Assembly (NCBI RefSeq): GCF_900103485.1
Contig: NZ_FNHW01000002.1
Span: 310,001-374,000 of the forward strand
Origin: Fictibacillus solisalsi
GTDB lineage: Bacteria > Bacillota > Bacilli > Bacillales > Fictibacillaceae
Direction of reading: 5' to 3'
DNA: 64,000 bases
Part shown: positions 1 through 6,375 of the stretch, in pieces
Position numbering within the stretch: the stretch's first letter is position 1
How the letters are laid out: each line of letters begins with the position of its first letter
Position numbers and translations under genes: made by a program
Notes under the pieces: generated by a model
Databases searched by the model: none
Seen by the model: only the letters and a program-made list of their open reading frames with translations
Told to the model about the DNA's origin: nothing

Positions 1-1
1 T

Positions 2-517
2 TACAGCTTGCGAACACCTCAATGGACCGCTATTTTTATGTTCATCCAGCAACTGGGATCCAAATATACCTTACTCCCCATGATGGCTGCAGCAGCGATC
101 TATCTTCTTCTTTTTAGAAGGGTATATGAGAGTATCTTCCTGATGTCAACGGTGTGGGGAGCCTATATCATAAACGGCTTGCTGAAGAATCTTTTTCATC
201 AGCTGAGACCATCATTCGGGATGCTTCTTATGGAAAACAGCTTTGGCTATCCGAGCCGGCATACGATGCTCGTTATCGCCTTCTTTGGCGGTATCAGCGT
301 GCTGATTTGGACGAACATAAAGATGTCCCGGTCATTGTTGAAAGGGCTGACGGTATTAACCTCAGCTATTATCCTGTTAGTGGGTTTCAGCATGGTCTAT
401 CTGGGAGCACACTTTCCGAGTGATATTGTGGGAGGATTACTGGCAGGGACATCCTGGCTTTTTCTTTGTGGGGCATGGTATCAGAAATGCAGGGAAATCA
501 GGGCTTATAGGCAATAA
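2..517 (+). CDS. PAP2-family membrane phosphatase, 5' end cut by window edge
   Basis: Lipid-phosphate or undecaprenyl-pyrophosphate phosphatase family, an integral membrane protein. The frame is open to the window edge, so the true start is upstream; the TTG at 8 is only the first possible start inside the window. Motif 1 (K-x6-RP, read as KNLFHQLRP) is intact near 185-211. Motif 2, normally PSGH, reads PSRH at 251-262. Motif 3, normally SR-x5-H-x3-D, reads SM-x5-H-x3-D from 389. Several hydrophobic helices surround these motifs. The G-to-R and R-to-M changes hit residues that normally bind phosphate, so the protein may be inactive or have changed chemistry. Fold assignment is firm; substrate is unknown. 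Confidence 0.8.
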   Translation, partial: YSLRTPQWTAIFMFIQQLGSKYTLLPMMAAAAIYLLLFRRVYESIFLMSTVWGAYIINGLLKNLFHQLRPSFGMLLMENSFGYPSRHTMLVIAFFGGISVLIWTNIKMSRSLLKGLTVLTSAIILLVGFSMVYLGAHFPSDIVGGLLAGTSWLFLCGAWYQKCREIRAYRQ

Positions 518-594
518 CATAAGCAAAACGACTAGGTCTGGACATACAATGTACTGGAAACCACAGCTGCAGGGAAAGGAGCCTTTGGCCGCAG

Positions 595-816
595 ATGACA
601 AACCCTCAGAATGAAATGGATTATTATTATCAGCAATATCAGTACCATGCAGAGATGTGCAAATATTATTATCAATTAATGTTTGGTGAACAGGAGGCAA
701 CCTCAGAGCATATCCTTCCTCCCGATATCCAGGTCAAGGAAAAATGGAAGACAAAAACCTCCTATGAAAAGACGTATTCTCCCATTCAAAGCCACCCAGA
801 ACAGATGAATGAATGA
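595..816 (+). CDS. small Tyr/Gln-rich hypothetical protein
   Basis: A 73-residue protein I do not recognise. The N-terminal third is unusually rich in Tyr, Gln and Met (YYYQQYQYH, CKYYYQLMF), a composition seen in small spore-coat or envelope proteins; the C-terminal part is charged with Lys, Pro and Glu. An AAGGAG lies about 13 bases before the ATG, a little far. It follows the PAP2 gene after 77 bases. No membrane segment or signal peptide is visible. It may be a real small gene or part of the degraded stretch that follows. Confidence 0.4.
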   Translation: MTNPQNEMDYYYQQYQYHAEMCKYYYQLMFGEQEATSEHILPPDIQVKEKWKTKTSYEKTYSPIQSHPEQMNE

Positions 817-829
817 TTACTTATGATGA

Positions 830-1072
830 TTATGTCTCCTCGTTACTGGTCTGGTGCTTGCAAGTAAGAAAGAATGTCCTGCATGTGTCTGCTCAGTGCC
901 GGGATTTACCTCAAAGGAATAGGCTGTCTGTTTTTATGGACCGGATTCAAACTTTATTGCTTATCTTTATGGGCTGCAGGGACTTAAAACTCCTCAACTC
1001 ATAGAAGGCATAGAATCTTATGCTGTCTTTTTATACAACGAGTGGAGGGGCATGGAACGGAACAACCTGTAA
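830..1072 (+). pseudogene. possible degenerate ORF with an internal TAG
   Basis: Frame 2 between the TGA at 827 and the TAA at 1070 reads through only one stop (TAG near 920). It has a coding-like look on both sides: a KKECPACVCS cysteine cluster before the stop and a segment containing FYGPDSNFIAYLYG after it. A rho-independent terminator overlaps its end, suggesting that a gene ended here. The overlapping ORF at 813-1004 in another frame looks less protein-like. I cannot name a family. This could be a gene broken by a nonsense mutation, or chance. Confidence 0.22.
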
Positions 1073-1088
1073 AAGGGTTGTTTTTTTG
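1061..1088 (+). terminator. rho-independent terminator
   Basis: AACAACC and GGGTTGTT arms around a short A-rich loop, followed by a run of seven T. It ends whatever is transcribed between 595 and 1072 and isolates the lacI-family gene. Confidence 0.75.
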
Positions 1089-1091
1089 GTG

Positions 1092-1120
1092 TTGAAAATG
1101 CTTACATATGGTGGTATATT
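1092..1120 (+). promoter_or_regulatory. SigA promoter of the LacI-family gene
   Basis: TTGAAA (1092-1097) and TATATT (1115-1120) are separated by exactly 17 bases. The operator at 1135-1150 lies just downstream, where bound repressor would block transcription start or clearance. Confidence 0.65.
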
Positions 1121-1134
1121 AATTTTACAAAGTT

Positions 1135-1150
1135 ACGAAAACGTTTACGT
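1135..1150 (+). promoter_or_regulatory. LacI-type operator (autoregulatory)
   Basis: ACGAAAACGTTTACGT is a near-palindrome centred on CG, the typical LacI/GalR operator form. It shares AAACGTTTAC with the operator at 2213-2228 on the other side of the regulator gene, so one protein probably binds both. Confidence 0.65.
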
Positions 1151-1170
1151 AAAAGAAAGAAGGGCTTGGT

Positions 1171-2181
1171 ATGTCCTACACGATTAAAGATGTGGCCCAA
1201 AAGGCCAATGTCTCAGTGGCTACTGTTTCAAGAATTCTGAACAATCTGCCGGGCTATTCAGAGAAAACAAAAGAGAAGGTTCTGCAGGTTATTGCGGAAA
1301 TGGGGTATCAGCCAAATGCGATAGCCCGGGGCTTGATCAACAAAAAGACAAAAACACTCGGTGTGCTGCTCCCAGCCGTTTCAGATACCTTTGCATCGGT
1401 TGTTCTCAGCGGGATTGAAGATATGGCACATGAGCTCGATTACAGTGTAATGGTCTGCAATACGGATAAAGATGGAAAGCGAACAATGAAATACTTGCAG
1501 GCTCTCCGCGAAAAACAAGTGGATGGCATCGTTTTTGTCAGTGAATTTTTTAAGGAAGAATACTATAACGCCATCATTGCCATGAATCTTCCAGTCGTCC
1601 TTGTGTCAACCAAATCACAGTATGACATTCCTTTTATAAAAGTGGATGACAGGGAAGCAGTGTTCGATGGGGTCAATTATCTTCTTGAGAGAGGGCACCG
1701 TTCCATTGGGATGATTGCCGGGACAAAAGGGGACCCGATTGCCACATTACCCAGAATTGAAGGGTATAAACGGGCTCTTAAGGAAAAAGAGATCCCGGTG
1801 GACAAGAGAAAGATTGCTTTTGGTGATTTCGGATTTGAAAGCGGGATAACCGCCGCAAAGGAACTGCTGGACCAAAATGAGGACCTTACCGCCATTTTTT
1901 GTTCAAGTGATGAAATGGCTGCAGGTGCTCTGTCCTATCTGTACAGAATGTCAATCCGGGTGCCTGACCAAATCTCTATTATCGGATACGACAATACAAA
2001 GGTGGCGGAAATGGCGATTCCACCGCTCACGACAGTGGGTCAGCCGCTCTACGAAATGGGAAAAAGTGCGGTAAAAATGCTTTTGGATCGAGAAACAGCG
2101 GAACAGAAGAGCGTTTTTATGCCTCACCATATTGTGGAAAGAGAAACGGTCAAAGTGATTGAAAACAAAGAAACAGAGTAA
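1171..2181 (+). CDS. LacI/GalR-family transcriptional regulator, probably of alpha-glucoside use
   Basis: A 336-residue DNA-binding repressor. The N terminus (residues 1-55) is a classic LacI helix-turn-helix plus hinge: TIKDVAQKANVSVATVSRIL, then MGYQPNAIARGL. Residues 60-325 form the periplasmic-binding-protein-like effector domain, with the usual IIGYDNTKVAEMAIPPLTTV segment near 270. The start ATG has a GAAGG-type site upstream. The gene lies between two matching GTAAACGTTTAC-like operators and in front of an alpha-glucosidase remnant, so by position it controlled maltose or isomaltose breakdown (MalR-like). The target gene is now a pseudogene, which may leave the regulator with only autoregulation or distant targets. 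The effector sugar is inferred. Confidence 0.9.
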   Translation: MSYTIKDVAQKANVSVATVSRILNNLPGYSEKTKEKVLQVIAEMGYQPNAIARGLINKKTKTLGVLLPAVSDTFASVVLSGIEDMAHELDYSVMVCNTDKDGKRTMKYLQALREKQVDGIVFVSEFFKEEYYNAIIAMNLPVVLVSTKSQYDIPFIKVDDREAVFDGVNYLLERGHRSIGMIAGTKGDPIATLPRIEGYKRALKEKEIPVDKRKIAFGDFGFESGITAAKELLDQNEDLTAIFCSSDEMAAGALSYLYRMSIRVPDQISIIGYDNTKVAEMAIPPLTTVGQPLYEMGKSAVKMLLDRETAEQKSVFMPHHIVERETVKVIENKETE

Positions 2182-2212
2182 ACCAAGGTTTGCTCTTTAT
2201 TTTAACAAGCTT

Positions 2213-2228
2213 ACGTAAACGTTTACTT
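2213..2228 (+). promoter_or_regulatory. LacI-type operator in front of the glucosidase remnant
   Basis: ACGTAAACGTTTACTT contains a perfect 12-base palindrome, GTAAACGTTTAC (2215-2226). It is the better of the two operator copies and directly precedes the decayed alpha-glucosidase, so the site has outlived the gene it served. Confidence 0.65.
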
Positions 2229-2232
2229 AAAC

Positions 2233-3194
2233 AATGAATCAAAAAGTGCTTTCTCAATACGATGTTATGACCGTGGGTGAAATGCTGGGGTAACGACAGA
2301 GGAAGCCGCTCTTTATACCAACGAGTAACGCAGGGAGCTTAACATGGTGTTCCAGTTCGAGCATGTGGACCTTGATTCGGGCCCAGGAGGAAAATGGGAC
2401 CTGAAGCCTCTTGAGTTAAAGGATCTGAAGAATACTTTTACGAAATGGCAAAAAGGTCTGGAAGGCAATGGATGGAACAGCCTGTACCTGAATAACCATG
2501 ATCAGCCGGGCATGGTTTCCCGATTCGGCAACGACAAAGAGTATCATGTGGAGTCTTCGAAAATGCTGGCTACTTTTCTCCATATGATGCAGGGGACGCC
2601 TTACGTGTATCAAGGCGAAGAATCGGAATGACCAATGTCCGTTTTGAAACGATTGAAGAGTATAAGGACATTGAAACGCTCAATATGTATCGTGAAAAGG
2701 CGACGGATGGCGGAGAAGATGCGGCACAGGTAATGAACTCGATTTATGTTAAAGGCCGTGATAATGCACTGGCTCCTATTCAATGGGATGACAGTGAACA
2801 TGCAGGATTTACAGATGGTACACCATGGCACAAGGTGAACCCAAACTATAAAGAAATAAACGCAAAACAGGCAATGGAGGACCCGTCATCGGTTTTTCAT
2901 TACTACAGGAAGCTGATCCAGCTGCGCAAAGAAAACGAGATTATTGTATATGGCACCTATCATCTGCTCTTGGAAGAGCATCCTCATATTTATGCGTACA
3001 GCCGTACACTCGTTGAGGAAAAGCTGCTCGTCATCCTAAACTTTTCTGGCGGCCGGCCGTTATTTGAGATGCCAGAGGAAATGGTGTATTCAAATCATGA
3101 ACTGATGATCAGCAATTATGTAATAAATGCTGAAGAAAGCATACAGTCGATTGAACTCATGCCATATGAAGCACGTGTACACCGATTGAAGTAA
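2233..3194 (+). pseudogene. alpha-glucosidase (oligo-1,6-glucosidase) remnant, broken
   Basis: C-terminal part of a GH13 oligo-1,6-glucosidase (MalL type). Reading starts inside the barrel at LSQYDVMTVGE, which holds the acid/base Glu of the family. The first roughly 230 residues, including the barrel start and the nucleophile Asp, are missing. Further lesions: a one-base loss near 2290 (after MTVGEMLG), an in-frame TAA near 2326, and a one-base loss near 2624 (GTPYVYQGEE should run straight into IGMTNV). The NNHD motif and the C-terminal beta domain are still recognisable, ending at 3194. Four independent lesions rule out a single sequencing error. It sits behind an intact operator and regulator, indicating recent loss of a sugar-use operon. 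Confidence 0.88.
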
Positions 3195-3199
3195 TAGGT

Positions 3200-3243
3200 A
3201 GAGCTGTCCCTCGCTTTTGAGTGAGAAGACAGCTCTTTTTTGT
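3200..3243 (+). terminator. rho-independent terminator
   Basis: AGAGCTGTC pairs with GACAGCTCT across a 19-base loop and is followed by a T run. It sits between the glucosidase remnant and the convergent peroxiredoxin gene. Confidence 0.75.
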
Positions 3244-3253
3244 AAAGCTAACG

Positions 3254-3895
3254 TTAGAATCTCCCGATGTTCTCGGTATCCATGTTAAGGCCAGGCATGC
3301 CGGGAAGCCAGTTGGCGGGAACTCCGGATTGTGATTGTTCGCCAAATTGGAGGGCTTGAACGAGCCGCAGAATTTCATATGCATTTCGGCCCACTTCAGA
3401 AGGGTAGATGAGTTTGCTCGCGATAAAGCCATCAGGCCCTACAATAATGGTAGCCCGCACAGATGCACCGCTGTATCCGTCAAGAACCCGGTAAGCCCTG
3501 CTGATCATATGATTCCGGTCACTTACGAGCGGATACTGCACCTTTCCGGCCAGAGGAGATACGTCTTTAAACACTTTGTGGGAAAAGACACTGTCTGTAC
3601 TGATGCCAAGCACCTCGGTATTCAGTTTCTTGAATTCTTCATATAAAGCGGCGACCGCCGCTAATTCTGTGGGTCAGACAAACGTGAAATCACTGCCATA
3701 AAAAAAGAGAACCACCCAGCGGCCCCGGTAATCTTCGAGCCGTACGTCTTTTATTTTGCCATCTTGAAAGGAAGCTGCAGTGAATACGGGAGCGATGTCT
3801 CCGAGCCCGGCGCAGTAGGGCTGAGGTGCGCAGGTAGTAAATTGTTCTACCGATGGCTTGGGATAATGCTGGTTTCCGTCAAAAGGCAAGCTCAT
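3254..3895 (-). CDS. peroxiredoxin with in-frame TGA at the peroxidatic Cys (candidate selenoprotein)
   Basis: AhpC/TSA-family peroxidase reducing peroxides in the cytoplasm. The ATG at 3895 has an AAAGGAGGG site. Codon 74 (3674-3676) is TGA, and the same frame continues without another stop to 3254, giving 213 residues. The family motif FTFVCPTE reads FTFV-TGA-PTE: the only stop falls on the catalytic cysteine. Other family features are intact: FFYGSDFTFV before it, ELAAVAALYEEF and LGISTDS after it, the catalytic Arg in SVRATIIVGPDG, and a C-terminal PANWLPGMPG tail. The usual C-terminal resolving Cys is absent; Cys22 and Cys28 near the N terminus could serve. A hairpin resembling a bacterial SECIS follows the TGA. 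Either TGA encodes selenocysteine, or a Cys codon mutated to stop and this is a pseudogene. I favour selenocysteine but cannot see sel genes in this window. Confidence 0.7.
3632..3676 (-). promoter_or_regulatory. candidate bacterial SECIS element after the TGA codon
   Basis: On the mRNA, TGA is followed by 12 bases, then GCGGC-GGUC-GCCGC, a perfect 5-bp GC stem (6 with a flanking A-U) with loop GGUC at 3653-3656. The loop starts 17 bases after the TGA. Bacterial SECIS elements place the apical loop about 16-37 bases downstream with a G in its first two positions, and the E. coli fdhF loop also contains GGUC. GAAUU (3663-3667) and AAUUC (3632-3636) can form a lower stem. The same bases encode Ala-Ala-Val-Ala-Ala, so the hairpin could be a codon-choice accident. 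Confidence 0.5.
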
Positions 3896-3962
3896 TCAAA
3901 TCCCTCCTTTCCGTTTGAGATATATGCCAGTTATACTTATCGTATGAAGGGGGAGTTTAAGC

Positions 3963-4772
3963 GTGATAAATACAGAACAGCCCGTTACCCGGTCATCGCT
4001 GGCTCAGGATTTTAAGAAACTGGGTGTCCAAAAGGGAATGACCGTCATTGTACATACATCGTTGAGTAAAATGGGGTGGGTCTGCGGAGGTGCTGTTGCC
4101 GTGGTTCAGGCATTAATGGATGTGGTGACCGAAGAGGGGAATTTGATCATGCCTACTCATTCTGCAGAGCTGTCGGACCCTGCGGGATGGGGAAACCCTC
4201 CTGTTCCAAAAGAATGGTGGGGTACCATACGTGCCGAGATGCCTGCATTTGATCCGGCAATTTCGCCTACTTATTTCATGGGGGCTGTGGCTGAAGTGTT
4301 CCGGACGTGTCCGGAAGTCATAAGAAGCAGTCACCCTACGGTATCCTTTGCAGCATGGGGAAAGGATAAAGAATGGATTACCGGGAATCACTCCCTGGAT
4401 AACGGCCTGGGGGAATCTTCGCCACTTGCCAGGGTTTACGATCTCAATGGATCTATCCTTCTTATTGGAGTGGGACATGAAAGCAACACGTCCATGCACT
4501 TGGCCGAGTACCGTGTACCTGGGCAGAAACAAGTGGAAGAAGGAAGCCCTGTCATGGAATCCGGACAGCGTGTATGGAAAATGTATAAACAAATTGAATA
4601 CCAGGAAGAGCTGTTTGAAGAGATTGGCCGCCAATTTGAAGAAAACTATGGACAAGAGATAAAAATTGCCCGGGCAGGCTCTGCAACCTGCCGGCTGATG
4701 AAACAAAAGCAGCTGGTTGATTTCACGGAAAACTGGTTGAAGCAAAATATCCAAACATCCTCACCTATGTAA
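3963..4772 (+). CDS. aminoglycoside N(3)-acetyltransferase family protein (AAC(3)/YokD type)
   Basis: A 269-residue acetyl-CoA-dependent acetyltransferase of the antibiotic N-acetyltransferase fold. Family signatures are present: VIVHTSLSKMGWVCGG near residue 27, LIMPTHS near 60, SSHPTVSFAAWG near 122, and ILLIGVGHESNTSMHLAEYR near 165 with the conserved Asn, His and Glu. The start is GTG with a GGGGGAG site. It is transcribed away from the peroxiredoxin, sharing a 67-base intergenic region, and has its own terminator. Chromosomal copies are common in Bacillaceae and do not always give aminoglycoside resistance, so the true substrate is open. Codon use looks like its neighbours; I see no sign of recent transfer. 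Confidence 0.88.
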   Translation: MINTEQPVTRSSLAQDFKKLGVQKGMTVIVHTSLSKMGWVCGGAVAVVQALMDVVTEEGNLIMPTHSAELSDPAGWGNPPVPKEWWGTIRAEMPAFDPAISPTYFMGAVAEVFRTCPEVIRSSHPTVSFAAWGKDKEWITGNHSLDNGLGESSPLARVYDLNGSILLIGVGHESNTSMHLAEYRVPGQKQVEEGSPVMESGQRVWKMYKQIEYQEELFEEIGRQFEENYGQEIKIARAGSATCRLMKQKQLVDFTENWLKQNIQTSSPM

Positions 4773-4774
4773 AA

Positions 4775-4810
4775 AAAACCATCCGGGAAAGGGTTCCAGG
4801 ATGGTTTTTC
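4775..4810 (+). terminator. rho-independent terminator (both strands)
   Basis: AAAACCATCC pairs with GGATGGTTTT, with A and T runs on the two sides. It lies between the convergent AAC(3) gene and the Gly/Tyr-rich gene and can serve both. Confidence 0.8.
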
Positions 4811-4812
4811 AT

Positions 4813-5100
4813 TTATCGGCCCCCGCAGCCGCAGCCTCCGCCGCTTTGTGGCGGCTTGATGTACGGCTTTTGCTGTGGATAACCGGGATTTTGGGGATAT
4901 CCTCCAATTACTCCCTGGCCAAAGCCCGGAACTGACCCGGTATAGCCTGCTCCGGGATAACCACCTTGTCCGTAAGCCTGGCCGGGATATCCGGGGAATC
5001 CTTGCTGGCCGTAACCAACGCCAGGCTGTCCATACCCCATTCCGGGGGGATAGCCGTATGGAGGATACTGGCCGTATCCATAAGGATTTAGCTGTCGCAT
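4813..5100 (-). CDS. Gly/Tyr/Pro/Gln-rich low-complexity protein, probably spore coat
   Basis: A 95-residue protein made almost wholly of Gly, Tyr, Pro and Gln in degenerate GYGQ/YPG repeats, ending in a Cys-Gly cluster (GGGCGCGGR). An AGGAACGAT site precedes the ATG. There is no signal peptide, charged core or membrane segment. Such Tyr/Gly-rich proteins with cysteine ends are typical of spore-coat or exosporium material, where Tyr can be cross-linked, and the gerP/Hsp20 cluster next door supports that. Function is inferred from composition and context only; it could also be an envelope-associated unknown. Confidence 0.7.
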   Translation of the reverse strand: MRQLNPYGYGQYPPYGYPPGMGYGQPGVGYGQQGFPGYPGQAYGQGGYPGAGYTGSVPGFGQGVIGGYPQNPGYPQQKPYIKPPQSGGGCGCGGR

Positions 5101-5197
5101 ATGATCGTTCCTATCTCATAAGATTTTTGTTCCTTTTAGCATATGTAGAAACAGTATTTGTGTACAAGATATATAACTATGAAGCTCTTATTTAAAA

Positions 5198-5228
5198 TAA
5201 AAAGCCTGCGTTTATATGCAGGCTTTAC
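5198..5228 (-). terminator. terminator of the leftward gerP/Hsp20 operon
   Basis: AAAGCCTGC and GCAGGCTTT arms around a 7-base loop; on the minus strand a run of T follows. The hairpin overlaps the last codons of the Hsp20-like gene. Confidence 0.75.
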
Positions 5229-5686
5229 TCTTCCGTTTCAGGCTGAATCTCAATAAGGTTGGCAGAAGGCTTTCGTTTGTGCACCCTGATTTTTAATACA
5301 CCGTTTCCGAATGTGGCACGGACGTCCTCTTGTTTAACGGAAAAGGGAAGCGGAACGAGGCGTTCAACACGCTTGTTCGCTTGCTTGTACTGGCTGATAT
5401 TGGTGCTGTCATTTGTGAAGCGGTTCGTTTCCGAGGCGTAGGCAATAATTTTCAGGGCACGGTCAAGCACTTCAATCTGAATTTGGTTCTGGTCATAGGC
5501 TTCGAGGTTTGCATACGCCAGGTACTCATCTTTTGTTTCTTTAACTTCAAGCGGGAAAGAGAGATTATCAACCATTGTATGATAATGCTCAAAGCTTTTA
5601 TCAATAAATTGTTCGAGGGATTTTACCCATGTACCTAACGATTTTTCATTTAAAAAGGGCAGAATGGGGCCGCCGTTTTCTGACAT
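5225..5686 (-). CDS. Hsp20/alpha-crystallin-like protein, probable spore-coat chaperone (leftward)
   Basis: A 153-residue small-heat-shock-like protein. ATG at 5686 is chosen because AAAGGAGGAG sits 7 bases before it; a TTG six bases upstream is possible. Residues 45-145 look like an alpha-crystallin domain: strand-rich, with EVKETKDEYLAYANLEAY at its start and the late signature FGNGVLKIRVHKR. Conservation is weak, as in CotM/CotP-type coat members of the family. It is 24 bases downstream of the leftward gerPA/gerPF-like gene and so in the same operon. A second Hsp20-like gene ends the rightward operon, giving a mirrored layout. A spore-coat role is inferred from this context. Confidence 0.75.
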   Translation of the reverse strand: MSENGGPILPFLNEKSLGTWVKSLEQFIDKSFEHYHTMVDNLSFPLEVKETKDEYLAYANLEAYDQNQIQIEVLDRALKIIAYASETNRFTNDSTNISQYKQANKRVERLVPLPFSVKQEDVRATFGNGVLKIRVHKRKPSANLIEIQPETEE

Positions 5687-5710
5687 GTTCAAACTCCTCC
5701 TTTAGTCATT

Positions 5711-5935
5711 TTAAGCGTTGCCGGCTACATTCGAATCTACGGCATCGGTATCAAGTGTATTGGTGGCGCTGACGAACGTGACGGTTTGCATGAAATTCCC
5801 TGTATTTCCTCCGCCAGAGCCGCTGTATCCTTTGCTTGTGCTTTTCGGATTGATGACCAGGGTATCACCGAAATTGACAACTCCATCGGATTGAACGGCG
5901 GAAATGGTGACAGGTCCTACGATGAGTGATGGCAA
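5711..5935 (-). CDS. GerPA/GerPF-family spore germination protein (leftward copy)
   Basis: A 74-residue member of the GerPA/GerPF family of spore inner-coat proteins, which help germinants pass through the coat. Family features: MPSLIVGPVTISAV start, GVVNFGDTLVINPK, then a Ser/Gly-rich stretch with GGGNTGNF and a polar tail. The start is TTG with an AAGGGAGG site. A SigK-type promoter lies just upstream on this strand. GerPA and GerPF are close paralogues; I cannot say which this is. It is divergent from the other gerP genes, whereas in B. subtilis and B. cereus all six form one operon. Confidence 0.85.
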   Translation of the reverse strand: MPSLIVGPVTISAVQSDGVVNFGDTLVINPKSTSKGYSGSGGGNTGNFMQTVTFVSATNTLDTDAVDSNVAGNA

Positions 5936-5985
5936 GTAATACGACCTCCCTTATGACGTGCTGTCTGGATTCCTGCTGCTCTTAT

Positions 5986-6013
5986 TAATCTATGATGCTG
6001 GCAGGAATTTGGT
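5986..6013 (-). promoter_or_regulatory. SigK-type promoter, leftward
   Basis: On the minus strand, ACC (6011-6013) is followed after exactly 16 bases by CATAGATTA (5986-5994), matching the SigK pattern AC(A/C)-N16-CATANNNTA. gerP genes are SigK-dependent in B. subtilis, so this fits late mother-cell expression. Confidence 0.6.
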
Positions 6014-6029
6014 GAGCATAAAGAGGGTG

Positions 6030-6057
6030 AACACCTAAGTGAAAGCTACATATGCTA
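6030..6057 (+). promoter_or_regulatory. SigK-type promoter, rightward
   Basis: ACA (6030-6032), 16 bases, then CATATGCTA (6049-6057) matches the SigK consensus. Placed 30 bases before the first rightward gerP gene, back to back with the leftward SigK site. Confidence 0.6.
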
Positions 6058-6088
6058 TGAAGAGACGGTTACGGCAGGGGGGGGTTGG

Positions 6089-6310
6089 ATGCCTGGTATC
6101 GTAGGAAGTATCAACATTGCCTCAGTTTCGAGCAGTTCGATTGTCCATATTGGAGATGTTCAGGCCATCCAACCAATCAGCAACGCGAAAACGTTTGCGG
6201 GGGCCGGATCCTTTAATACGGGCGACAACATCAGAACCAATACTGGTTATAATCTGACAAACACGTACGATATGGATCAGTTCGACAATACCAACATCGG
6301 AAATTACTAG
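6089..6310 (+). CDS. GerPA/GerPF-family spore germination protein (rightward copy)
   Basis: A 73-residue GerPA/GerPF family protein opening the rightward operon. It begins MPGIVGSINIASV, contains SSIVHIGDVQAIQPISNAKT and the FAGAGSFNTGDN family signature, and has an Asn/Thr/Asp-rich tail. A G-rich Shine-Dalgarno sits about 5 bases before the ATG. Position at the head of the operon resembles gerPA, but sequence alone does not separate it from gerPF. It is expected in the inner spore coat; its partners gerPC, PD, PE and PB follow directly. Confidence 0.87.
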   Translation: MPGIVGSINIASVSSSSIVHIGDVQAIQPISNAKTFAGAGSFNTGDNIRTNTGYNLTNTYDMDQFDNTNIGNY

Positions 6311-6375
6311 AAGTGAAGATTTAAAAAGCAAATTTGGAATAGGTCCGGCATAAAACATAGTAAGGAGATGATGTT

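Noticed and set aside
2628-3194. Independent gene for an alpha-glucosidase C-terminal protein
   Set aside because: It is the direct continuation of the preceding broken frame; the apparent ATG is an internal Met of the enzyme (GMTNV).
4113-4754. 213-codon minus-strand ORF
   Set aside because: Complete shadow of the AAC(3) gene; no family features and no ribosome site.
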